From assembly GCF_900583165.1 (NCBI RefSeq), contig NZ_UTKY01000094.1:1-64000 (forward strand): DNA of 64,000 nucleotides. Reading direction: 5' to 3'. The position numbers and the translations under genes were made by a program. This DNA comes from Pseudomonas viridiflava. Its GTDB lineage: Bacteria; Pseudomonadota; Gammaproteobacteria; Pseudomonadales; Pseudomonadaceae. The notes under the pieces were generated by a model. The model was given only the letters and a program-made list of their open reading frames with translations, was not told the origin of the DNA and searched no databases. Below, piece by piece: positions 17,052 to 24,929 of the stretch (position 1 is the stretch's first letter; each line of letters begins with the position of its first letter).

Positions 17052-17975
17052 ATGTCGTCCCTAGCCCCATTGAATTCCCTGATCACGCGCTTCCAGGAGC
17101 AGACGCCGATTCGCGCCAGTTCGCTGATCATCACCCTCTATGGGGATGCCATCGAACCCCACGGCGGCACCGTCTGGCTGGGTAGCCTGATCCAGTTGCT
17201 CGAGCCCATTGGCATCAATGAGAGGCTGATCCGCACCTCGATTTTCCGCCTGACCAAAGAGGGTTGGCTCACCGCCGAGAAAGTCGGGCGGCGCAGCTAC
17301 TACAGCCTCACTGGTACCGGCCGCCGACGTTTCGACAAAGCCTTTAAGCGTGTATACAGCTCTACCGTGCCGGCCTGGGACGGTTCCTGGTGCCTGGTGA
17401 TGCTCACGCAACTGGCCCAGGACAAGCGCAAACAAGTGCGTGAAGAACTGGAGTGGCAAGGTTTTGGTGCGATCTCGCCCGTGCTGCTGGCCTGCCCGCG
17501 CAGCGATCGCGCCGACGTCAATGCCACGTTGCAGGACCTGGGCGCCCTCGAAGAAACCATCGTCTTCGAAACCACCGCCCAAGACGTATTGGCCTCCAAG
17601 GCCCTGCGTTTGCAAGTGCGTGAAAGCTGGAATATCGAAGAACTCGCGACCCATTACAGCGAATTCATCCAGCTGTTCCGCCCACTCTGGCAAGCCCTGC
17701 GTGAGCAGGAAAACCTGCTTCCCGCTGACTGCTTCCTGGCACGGGTTCTGCTTGTGCATGAATATCGCAAATTACTGCTGCGCGACCCGCAGTTACCGGA
17801 CGAGTTACTGCCCGGCGATTGGGAAGGCCGCGCCGCACGACAGTTGTGCCGCAATATCTACCGTCTGATCTTCGCCAAGGCCGAAGAGTGGTTGAACAGC
17901 GCACTGGAAACCGCCGACGGGCCCTTGCCGGATGTCGGCGAGAGCTTTTATCGACGCTTTGGCGGGCTTAAATAA
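17052..17975 (+). CDS. paaX: phenylacetic acid degradation repressor PaaX
   Basis: GntR-like repressor (307 aa) responding to phenylacetyl-CoA. The N-terminal winged helix (about 15-95) includes RTSIFRLTKEGWLTAEKVGRRSYYSL; the PaaX-type core and C-terminal domain follow, ending in ESFYRRFGGLK. It lies 79 bp after paaY, probably on the same transcript, so it would be autoregulated through the divergent promoter region. ATG 17052 gives the usual length. Confidence 0.94.
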   Translation: MSSLAPLNSLITRFQEQTPIRASSLIITLYGDAIEPHGGTVWLGSLIQLLEPIGINERLIRTSIFRLTKEGWLTAEKVGRRSYYSLTGTGRRRFDKAFKRVYSSTVPAWDGSWCLVMLTQLAQDKRKQVREELEWQGFGAISPVLLACPRSDRADVNATLQDLGALEETIVFETTAQDVLASKALRLQVRESWNIEELATHYSEFIQLFRPLWQALREQENLLPADCFLARVLLVHEYRKLLLRDPQLPDELLPGDWEGRAARQLCRNIYRLIFAKAEEWLNSALETADGPLPDVGESFYRRFGGLK

Positions 17976-18058
17976 CCCACCCTCAATCAAGCAACATCGC
18001 TGTCTGTTTTAGCGTGGATCGACGTAGATAATAAAAATAAGCCTGCGTGAGGCCTCAC

Positions 18059-18973
18059 ATGAATTCTTCAATTGCACAGCGCCGTGATGGGTTCGACCAA
18101 TGGCTCCATCAGATCAACCAGATCTGCGGCGCTTTCAATGCACAAACCCTGGGCAATGAGTTCTCCGGGCACATCCGCGAGTACCGCAGCGGTGCGCTCA
18201 AGCTCAGTTTTGTCGATGCCTGCCAGGCGCGGCTCTATCGCACGCCCCGGGAAGTCGCGGCGGGCGAGGGGGGTAAGTACTTCGCGGTGTTCCAGCTCGA
18301 CGGCACCGCCAGCATGGCCCAGGGCGATAACCGGGTGGCGTTGTCGGCTGGCGATATAACCCTGATCGACGCGTCGCAGCCCAGCGACTTCACCTACAGT
18401 GACCGCTCCCGGCAGTTATCGTTGATCTTGCCGTATCCGCTGGTGGAGCAATCCCTGCGCTTTAACCCGGTGAAGTGTGGTCATCGGATCGCCGCGACGT
18501 CACCCATCGCCACGCTGTCCCACCACTTGATACTGGACGCCACGCGCCAGGCCAGCCTGAGCCAGCAAGAAAGCGAAGCCACCCTGGATGCCGTGGTCAG
18601 CCTGTTGCGCCCGGCGATCAGCCAATGCGACGGCGCGGATGACCCGCACGAGCGCATCTTTCGCAAGACCCTCGGCTACATCGATGCGCATATTCGTTCG
18701 GAAGACCTGTGCCCTGAATGGCTGGCACGGGAGGTTGGCGTGTCGATGCGCGGGCTATACCGGATGTTTGCGCGCAAGGGGTTGGTGGTGGCGCGCTATA
18801 TCAAGCATCGACGGTTGGATTTGTGCGCGGAGTCGCTGCGCCAATCCCGGGCCGAGCAGAAGCTGTCGGCATTGGGGTATTCATGGGGGTTTTCTGATTC
18901 GAGCTACTTCTCTACCGCGTTCAAGTCGCGCTTTGGGATTTCGCCGGGTGAGTACCGCAAGCAATATGCCTGA
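18059..18973 (+). CDS. feaR: AraC/XylS-type activator FeaR
   Basis: Transcriptional activator (304 aa) of aromatic amine catabolism. The N-terminal cupin-like sensing domain (about 40-180, AraC-binding-like) is followed by an AraC HTH (about 205-300) ending with the family signature WGFSDSSYFSTAFKSRFGISPGEYRKQYA. ATG 18059 has GTGAGG six bases upstream. It sits beside tynA and feaB, its known targets in enteric bacteria, and both have FeaR-type boxes here. Located between paaX and tynA, it links the amine and phenylacetate modules. Confidence 0.88.
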   Translation: MNSSIAQRRDGFDQWLHQINQICGAFNAQTLGNEFSGHIREYRSGALKLSFVDACQARLYRTPREVAAGEGGKYFAVFQLDGTASMAQGDNRVALSAGDITLIDASQPSDFTYSDRSRQLSLILPYPLVEQSLRFNPVKCGHRIAATSPIATLSHHLILDATRQASLSQQESEATLDAVVSLLRPAISQCDGADDPHERIFRKTLGYIDAHIRSEDLCPEWLAREVGVSMRGLYRMFARKGLVVARYIKHRRLDLCAESLRQSRAEQKLSALGYSWGFSDSSYFSTAFKSRFGISPGEYRKQYA

Positions 18974-18980
18974 TTCTCTG

Positions 18981-19076
18981 TAGGAGCGAGCAAGCTCGCG
19001 AAAGACGTCAACGATAACGCGTGAAGCCTGGAAGCACGCGGTGTCTATGCGTCTTTCGCGAGCAAGCTCGCTCCTA
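18981..19076. repeat. REPIN (paired inverted REPs)
   Basis: Two inverted copies of TAGGAGCGAGC(A/T)(A/T)GCTCGCGAAAGAC about 45 bp apart, between convergent feaR and tynA. Same subtype as 58901-58996. The pair can fold into a long hairpin on either transcript. Confidence 0.92.
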
Positions 19077-19087
19077 TAGGGGCGTCG

Positions 19088-21376
19088 TTATTTAGGTGAG
19101 TTGAGGTTCAGCGTTGGCGTTTCATCAAAGAAATTCCACGGCTTGAGCAACACGTGCACCCACTCGGTCGGCATGATCGGCCACTCTTCGGCACGCGCAA
19201 TGTGGGTGGTGCCGGTGGTCAGCCAGACCACGTCGTCGCTGTTCTCGATCGACTGATCGTCCTGGCTGAACTGCCCCAGGCCGGTGTCGGTTTGCGAGCG
19301 GTTCGGGTACTTGCCTTCCGGGTATTTTTCCTCCGGGTTGTAGCGCGTGACCCACAGCTGCTTGTCCATAAAGCTCAGGCGGTGATAGAGCCATTCGTCC
19401 TTGCCAAAGTTGGCGCCCTTGGCCACCGGGTGTGTGCCGCCGGCATAGGGGATCAACTGGTAGGAAACCGGGTTGCCGACCTTGTTTTCCTTACCGAAGT
19501 TGGTCAACAGGCGCACGGTAGACGGGTCAAACTTCTGCGCGGCCTGCTGCTCGGTGCTGACCACTCGTTGCTCGGTTTGCATGGTGCTGGTACGTGGGCC
19601 GCCACGGTCGTTCGGTGCAACCACCGGGTTCACTTCCACCAGCGAGTTGCTCTCGCCGTCGATGTCCATGTCCAGGCGGAAGTTATAGATGTGCTGGTGG
19701 GTGGTGCCGACGATGTTGTGGTCCAGCAGGGTGCCGTAACGGGTGTCTTCCTTGGCGGTGGCTTCGTGCATGGTCTTGGACTTGACGCCCTTGACCGCTT
19801 CGATACCGGTGGCGCCGGCGTCGATACCGATGGTGCCGTTCTGTTGGAAGACCCAGTCGAAGATGTAGTCGTAGTTGCCCACGGTGCTGATCCAGCGGAT
19901 CACCAGCTCACGCCGTTCGGCGCTGAGGTTGGGTTGGCCCATTTCCTGGTGTTTGTATTCGGGGCCGGCGTAGCGCTCGAACACCGCAATCGCGTGGGGG
20001 ATGGTGGTCGGGGCGCCGGTGTAGTCGGCGATGGTCGCGTCCAGCAGCACCGCGTTTTCCGGCGCGTCTTTGCCGCGGGCAATCGGCGAGGTGAGGGTGC
20101 CCATGCCATAGTCACCCGAGTCCAGGTAGGCCTTGAAGTACCAGCCGGCATCCGGGTCGCCGTACGGTACGATCATGCCGCCCAGGTTGCCTTCGTACAT
20201 GATCTTGCGTTTCTTGCCCTTGTCGTCATAGGTGACGGTGGACAGGATTGGCCCCACGCGAGAATCCAGGCGCACATGGAAGTCCCAGTTTTGCCAATGG
20301 ATGCTGTTGCCGGTGATGGTGTAGTTCTTGCCCTCCGGCTCAATGATCTCCAGCGGCTTGAGCGCCACACCCTTGCGGCCGCGACCGTCGTAAGGGGTGG
20401 GTTTCATCGGCACCGGGACCACGGCGCCGTCTTCGATCTTGATCAGTTTCTTCTGCTCAAGATCGACCACTGCCACCAAGCCTTCAATCGGATGCGCCCA
20501 GTAGTTGCCGTCACCGGTGTCGAGGTAGCTGACGATTTTCAGCAGACGCTTGTCCTGGGTCAGGCCGTCCTTGCCGTCGAAGTAGCCGACGGTCAATGGC
20601 GTAGTCACCACTTGCTTGATATCGGTGATGCCGCGCTTGGCCAGCGCCTGGGCGTATTCTGGGCTGGTGGTGATGACCGATTGCACCGTGGCGAAATCGT
20701 CAAGCAACACCATGCCATGGGCGCCTTCGACCGGCTTCCACGACAGCAGTGTCTTGCTGTCCAAATCGACCTGGCCCTCGATTACATGCTTGCCATCGAG
20801 CACCACGATATTGGCCTGGCGCGTCTGGGTCGGTTTCTGCCCGCTGTAGATGAAACTCCACACCTGATCCTTGGGCGGCGTGTGCACCGACACCTCGGTG
20901 AAGCGCAAACCAGGCTTGTAGTGCTCAGACTTTTTAATGATCTCGACGGCGCTGTTGATCTCATCGGCACTCAGCGGGTTGAGCGGGCTGGGGCGGGTCT
21001 CGATGACAAAGGTCTTGTCCAGGCCGGACTGGAACACCTGGTTGATAAAGTCCTTGGACATGTATGCGGTCTTGCCCTTGAACACCACCGGCACCGGCAA
21101 CTCCATGCGCTTGCCGTTGAGCACGGCGACCTTGCTGTCGGGCTTGACCTTGACGTACGCACCGTCCTTGGCAATCACGAACACGTTGGCGTAGTCGTCC
21201 CATTTGACCGAGGCGCCGAACGCTTCGAGGGTCGATTGCAACGGCACCATTTCGGCAGCGCCGCCATGGGCCTGCGCAGTGGATTGCAAGCCAGGCAGGC
21301 CGAAGGTGCCCAAGGCAATGGCCAGCGCGAGCCGGGCCAGGGGCGTTCTTTTGAGCAAAGTGTCGGACGAAAACAT
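19088..21376 (-). CDS. tynA: copper-containing primary amine oxidase (tyramine/phenylethylamine oxidase)
   Basis: Periplasmic TPQ/copper amine oxidase (762 aa) converting phenylethylamine to phenylacetaldehyde, ammonia and H2O2. A signal peptide (1-36, ending QSTAQA) leads into the N-terminal copper amine oxidase domains. The cofactor motif STVGNYDY contains the tyrosine (Y502) that becomes topaquinone, YLDSGDYGMG holds the catalytic base (D419), and THQHIYNF gives copper-ligand histidines (H560, H562). Another histidine in PTEWVHVLLKP is the likely third ligand. Two FeaR-like boxes lie 70-106 bp upstream. All key residues look intact. Confidence 0.95.
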   Translation of the reverse strand: MFSSDTLLKRTPLARLALAIALGTFGLPGLQSTAQAHGGAAEMVPLQSTLEAFGASVKWDDYANVFVIAKDGAYVKVKPDSKVAVLNGKRMELPVPVVFKGKTAYMSKDFINQVFQSGLDKTFVIETRPSPLNPLSADEINSAVEIIKKSEHYKPGLRFTEVSVHTPPKDQVWSFIYSGQKPTQTRQANIVVLDGKHVIEGQVDLDSKTLLSWKPVEGAHGMVLLDDFATVQSVITTSPEYAQALAKRGITDIKQVVTTPLTVGYFDGKDGLTQDKRLLKIVSYLDTGDGNYWAHPIEGLVAVVDLEQKKLIKIEDGAVVPVPMKPTPYDGRGRKGVALKPLEIIEPEGKNYTITGNSIHWQNWDFHVRLDSRVGPILSTVTYDDKGKKRKIMYEGNLGGMIVPYGDPDAGWYFKAYLDSGDYGMGTLTSPIARGKDAPENAVLLDATIADYTGAPTTIPHAIAVFERYAGPEYKHQEMGQPNLSAERRELVIRWISTVGNYDYIFDWVFQQNGTIGIDAGATGIEAVKGVKSKTMHEATAKEDTRYGTLLDHNIVGTTHQHIYNFRLDMDIDGESNSLVEVNPVVAPNDRGGPRTSTMQTEQRVVSTEQQAAQKFDPSTVRLLTNFGKENKVGNPVSYQLIPYAGGTHPVAKGANFGKDEWLYHRLSFMDKQLWVTRYNPEEKYPEGKYPNRSQTDTGLGQFSQDDQSIENSDDVVWLTTGTTHIARAEEWPIMPTEWVHVLLKPWNFFDETPTLNLNSPK

Positions 21377-21445
21377 TTCTGAGTTCCTTGAGGTGAACCG
21401 AGGACAGGGTCAGGTAGCACTTTGCTACAGCAGAACGGGGGATGC

Positions 21446-21482
21446 TTTTGGATTCTCGCCAAAATCCTTGTGCTGCGTGCCT
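21446..21482 (-). promoter_or_regulatory. tandem FeaR-like boxes upstream of tynA
   Basis: On the minus strand TGGCGAGAATCCAAAA (21461-21446) and AGGCACGCAGCACAAG (21482-21467), starting 21 bp apart. They match TGNCA-N8-AAA with one and two mismatches. The same two sequence types occur upstream of feaB in the opposite order. The rest of 21377-21640 shows nothing further. Confidence 0.55.
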
Positions 21483-21640
21483 GAATGGATCTTAGGGCCT
21501 GGCGGGCTGGTTGTTCCAGTGGGATCAAGTGCGGGGCTGGCGAGCAAGGTGATCTTGCTCTGGATCGTCAGGCGTTTTATGTACATGGAAAAAGCCTTGT
21601 TGCAGCGGTGCAATGGCCTGCGCCACTGCACTGGCCGGGG

Positions 21641-22963
21641 TTAGAACGTGGTGGCGAAAACCAGTTGGCTGTAGACGTTCTTATCGTTGTTACCCAACTG
21701 GGTACCGCCGTGCTCGGCGCTCTTGTCCGGTTGGTAGAGGCCGATCAGCGGCATCACTGTCAGGTGGGCATTCACTCGCCATTCGGCGAACAGGTCAATT
21801 TCATGGCCATCGGTATTGCCCAGGCCACGGTCGAGGGTGTCGAAGTCAAACAGCACAGCACCCACACTGACGGTTTCAAGGGGCGACGCCTTTAACGTGA
21901 GCGATTGGATACGCGAGTTGGTGTTGAACGGGCCTGCGTAATTACCCGCCACTTCGCCCTGGAACCAAGTGCCATAGCCGCGATTGAGGCCGTAGAACAA
22001 CGGGTCGAAACCCTTCGAGAAGCGGCTGTAGCGATAGTTGGCGCTTGGCGCCCAGGTGATGTCGGCAAAGGTCCAGCCGGCTTCCAGGTACCAGGCGTTT
22101 TCGTTGGCAGCGTGGGGCTTATCCTGCTTGGCGTATTCACCGGACAGGAACAGGTTTTCTACCCCGGCGTTGCCCTGGGCGCGCAGGCTATAGGTCTTCA
22201 TGCCGTCCCGTTCCAGCTGGGCGGGGGAGGCGTATTGCTTGTCCACGTCGGTGGTGTCGATGTAGGTCAGGCCCACCGTGCCTTCGGCGGCCACGTGCTC
22301 CAGGGTGCCGATGACCATCTCGGTCTTGGCCTGGGCGCGGTTGTCCGACTTGAGCCACATCAGGTCGCTGCGCCAGCCTTGCTTGCCGCCCATGCGCAAC
22401 ACAGCGGTCTCATCGAAGGCCTTGCGCGCCGCCAGGTAGTAGGCGCCGCCACGATCGTAGTCGCCATCGGCGAGGCCTTTGCCCATGTTCAGGGCGTCGC
22501 CGTTAATCAGGAAACCGTCGCCGACCACGATGTTCTGGCGGCCGAAGGACAGGTCTACGCCATCGTCGCCCAGGGCTTCGAACAACGTGCCGGAGCGCCA
22601 GCCAAGGTAGGCGTCTTCGAACTTCGTGGTGTGTTCCGAGCCGTCGCTGAAGCCGGCGGCATCGCCATCCCCCCAGGTGCCCGAGCTCAATAGGTTGGCT
22701 GCGCCATAGGCAGTGCCTGCGCCGGCCAGGCCCTTGTCAACGCTCAGGCCATATTTGATGTAGCCCTCGCGCCATGCCGAGGAACCTTGGCTCAGGCGCC
22801 CGGATGGCGCGTAGTTTTGCTGGCTGTGGAACACGCCAAATACCGCCTCCAGCGTGGCGCTCAGATGACTGTCGGCATCGCTGTAGAGTTCGTAGGCCTG
22901 GGCGTGGCCGGCACAGGCCAACAGGGCGAGGGTTGACGCACAAAACTTGGGGGACTTGAGCAT
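21641..22963 (-). CDS. outer-membrane beta-barrel protein (porin-like)
   Basis: A 440-aa protein with a clear signal peptide (1-23, ending GHAQA) and alternating aromatic/polar strands throughout, ending in the outer-membrane C-terminal phenylalanine (FATTF). Long strands such as FEDAYLGWRSGTLFEALGDDGVDLSFGRQNIVVGDG recall the alginate-export/DUF1302-like barrel group rather than OprD. No enzyme motif is seen. It lies between tynA and feaB on the tynA strand, with 264 bp between it and tynA, so a role in passage of aromatic amines or acids across the outer membrane is plausible but inferred only from position. Confidence 0.7.
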   Translation of the reverse strand: MLKSPKFCASTLALLACAGHAQAYELYSDADSHLSATLEAVFGVFHSQQNYAPSGRLSQGSSAWREGYIKYGLSVDKGLAGAGTAYGAANLLSSGTWGDGDAAGFSDGSEHTTKFEDAYLGWRSGTLFEALGDDGVDLSFGRQNIVVGDGFLINGDALNMGKGLADGDYDRGGAYYLAARKAFDETAVLRMGGKQGWRSDLMWLKSDNRAQAKTEMVIGTLEHVAAEGTVGLTYIDTTDVDKQYASPAQLERDGMKTYSLRAQGNAGVENLFLSGEYAKQDKPHAANENAWYLEAGWTFADITWAPSANYRYSRFSKGFDPLFYGLNRGYGTWFQGEVAGNYAGPFNTNSRIQSLTLKASPLETVSVGAVLFDFDTLDRGLGNTDGHEIDLFAEWRVNAHLTVMPLIGLYQPDKSAEHGGTQLGNNDKNVYSQLVFATTF

Positions 22964-23088
22964 GGGGTGGCATCCGTTGTTGTTCTTGGGCGCAGGTTTT
23001 CACGCCTTTTCGATACTAAGGCGCACGCGCTTCGCCGCCTTGTGTGTGGTTGCCAAAGGCTTGACTGTGGCTGCCAGCGTGGTCGTTT

Positions 23089-23125
23089 TGGCAGTGCGGC
23101 AAAAGCATCTGGCACGCAGGGAAAA
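23089..23125 (+). promoter_or_regulatory. tandem FeaR boxes upstream of feaB
   Basis: Two exact TGNCA-N8-AAA matches, TGGCAGTGCGGCAAAA (23089-23104) and TGGCACGCAGGGAAAA (23110-23125), starting 21 bp apart (two helical turns), about 97 bp before the feaB start codon. The flanking intergenic region (22964-23221) also serves the divergent porin gene. Confidence 0.7.
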
Positions 23126-23221
23126 CCCGCAGGCAACGCGCGCGCCGACAATCGCGTCAAGCCCGACAGCGTTGCCCCTACAGCGCTACCCCTGCTGAAT
23201 CATTCGAATAAAAGGTGAATC

Positions 23222-24712
23222 ATGAGCAACGTTGAAATCCTGCCTCAGGTGGCTGCATTCCTTGACCGTCGCCACGGCTGCTTTATCGACGGCCAGTGGG
23301 TGTTTGCCGAAGGGCAAACCATTGCCGTGCTGAACCCGGCCACCGGGCAGACCCTGTGCGAAACCCTGGATGCGCCGCTGGAAGTGATCGAGCGTGCCGT
23401 GCAGTCATCCCATGCCGCGTTCAAGGCGGGCGTATGGTCTGGCCTGCGCCCGGCGGACCGTGAACGCATCCTGCTGAACTTCACCCGACTGGTGGAAGCG
23501 CACGCCGAAGAGCTGGCCCAGCTCGAAACCCTGAGCCAAGGCAAGTCGATCAACATGGCACGGGCGCTGGACCTGAACGCCACTGTGGAATTCATGCGCT
23601 ACATGTCTGGTTGGGCGACCAAGATTGAAGGGCAGACCTTCGATGTATCGATCCCGCTGCCGCCGGGCGCCAAATTCACCGCGTTCACCCAGCGCGAACC
23701 GGTCGGCGTGGTGGTGGGCATCGTGCCGTGGAACTTCCCGTTGATGATCGCCGCCTGGAAGCTGATGCCGGCCCTGGCCACGGGCTGCACGGTGATCATC
23801 AAGCCCGCGATGGAAACCCCGCTGACCGCCATGCGCCTGGCTGAACTGGCGATTGAGGCAGGCATCCCGGCAGGCGTATTCAACGTTGTCACCGGTGGCG
23901 GCGCCTCGGTGGGCGGTGTGCTGACCACCCATCCGCTGGTGAGCAAAGTGTCATTCACCGGCTCAACCGCCGTGGGCAAAAGCGTCGGTGTCGCGTGCAT
24001 GCAGAACATGACCCGCTTTGCCCTGGAGTTGGGCGGCAAAAACCCGATGATTGTGCTGGCCGATGCGGACGTCGACAAAGCCATCCAGGGCGCAATTCTC
24101 GGCGGGCTGCTGAACAACGGCCAGGTCTGTGCGGCGGCATCGCGCTTTTATGTGCACCGCTCGATCCATGACGCCTTCGTCAAAGGCCTCGTCGCGGCAG
24201 TGTCGGCCATGCCGATGGGCGCAGGCATGGATGGCGAGGCGTTGATCAACCCATTGGTATCGCGCAAGCAGCAACAGGGCGTGCTCAAACACATCGAGCT
24301 GGCGCGTCAGCAAGGCGCGCAGGTGGTGTGCGGCGGTGAGCCGTTGGAAGGCGAAGGCTTTTATGTGCAACCGACGATTCTGACCGGTGTGGACCACAGC
24401 ATGGCCGTAGCCCGTGAAGAAGTGTTCGGCCCGGTGCTGGCGGTGTTGCCATTCGATGACGAAGACGCCGTGATTGCCCAAGCCAACGACAATCCTTATG
24501 GGCTGGCCGCGAGCCTGTGGACCAACGACCTGACCAAGGCATTGAACCTGGTGCCCCGCATCGAAGCTGGCACTGTATGGGTCAACGCCCACGTCTTGTT
24601 GGATCCGGCGATGCCGTTTGGTGGGGTCAAGCAGTCCGGTATGGGGCGCGAGTTTGGGCGGGCGGTGATTGAGGCGTATACCGAGTTGAAGTCGGTGTGT
24701 ATTGCTCATTGA
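23222..24712 (+). CDS. feaB: phenylacetaldehyde dehydrogenase
   Basis: Aldehyde dehydrogenase (496 aa) oxidising phenylacetaldehyde to phenylacetate. The oxyanion asparagine (VPWNFP, N171), general base (LELGGKNP, E269) and catalytic cysteine (NNGQVCAAASRF, C303) are all present, as are the NAD-binding FTGSTAVG and the C-terminal EEVFGPVLAVLPF. AAAGGTG precedes ATG 23222. It lies divergent to the porin gene and has the best FeaR boxes in the window. Styrene-pathway StyD-type enzymes are close relatives. Confidence 0.9.
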   Translation: MSNVEILPQVAAFLDRRHGCFIDGQWVFAEGQTIAVLNPATGQTLCETLDAPLEVIERAVQSSHAAFKAGVWSGLRPADRERILLNFTRLVEAHAEELAQLETLSQGKSINMARALDLNATVEFMRYMSGWATKIEGQTFDVSIPLPPGAKFTAFTQREPVGVVVGIVPWNFPLMIAAWKLMPALATGCTVIIKPAMETPLTAMRLAELAIEAGIPAGVFNVVTGGGASVGGVLTTHPLVSKVSFTGSTAVGKSVGVACMQNMTRFALELGGKNPMIVLADADVDKAIQGAILGGLLNNGQVCAAASRFYVHRSIHDAFVKGLVAAVSAMPMGAGMDGEALINPLVSRKQQQGVLKHIELARQQGAQVVCGGEPLEGEGFYVQPTILTGVDHSMAVAREEVFGPVLAVLPFDDEDAVIAQANDNPYGLAASLWTNDLTKALNLVPRIEAGTVWVNAHVLLDPAMPFGGVKQSGMGREFGRAVIEAYTELKSVCIAH

Positions 24713-24729
24713 TGATGCAGCGTTGGCGC

Positions 24730-24819
24730 CGCACCCAGATTTAGCGCTGGGTGCGACGGGCAATCTTGGGCAGCAAGAGGTCGTTATGTCGATATCAGGC
24801 TAAATCATGCCGCACCCAG
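24730..24819. promoter_or_regulatory. hairpin and direct repeat upstream of the APC permease
   Basis: A 9-bp stem CGCACCCAG/CTGGGTGCG (24730-24755) just after feaB, and a direct repeat of GCCGCACCCAG at 24728-24738 and 24809-24819. The stem has no T-run, so it may be an operator rather than a terminator. The binding protein is unknown; the GlxA-type regulator downstream is a candidate. Confidence 0.4.
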
Positions 24820-24856
24820 GCTATTTTCGGTCGATGCTGGCCGCGTAAGGTGACCC

Positions 24857-24894
24857 CATCATTAAAAATGATGATCGCCTGACTCTTCAGTCAG
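24857..24894. promoter_or_regulatory. two adjacent palindromes before the permease gene
   Basis: CATCATT-AAA-AATGATG (24857-24873) and CTGACT-CTTC-AGTCAG (24879-24894), 36 bp or more before the permease start. Their position suits an operator or a leader structure; no factor can be named. Confidence 0.4.
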
Positions 24895-24929
24895 TAGGCC
24901 TTACGTCGATCACCGAGAATAAGAAAACA

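Noticed and set aside
19154..21382. A 742-codon plus-strand frame
   Set aside because: Mirrors the whole of tynA, whose cofactor and copper motifs make the minus-strand reading certain.
24730..24755. Considered as a terminator for feaB
   Set aside because: Stem is good, but no T-tract follows, and the arm sequence repeats at 24809, which suggests a binding site instead.
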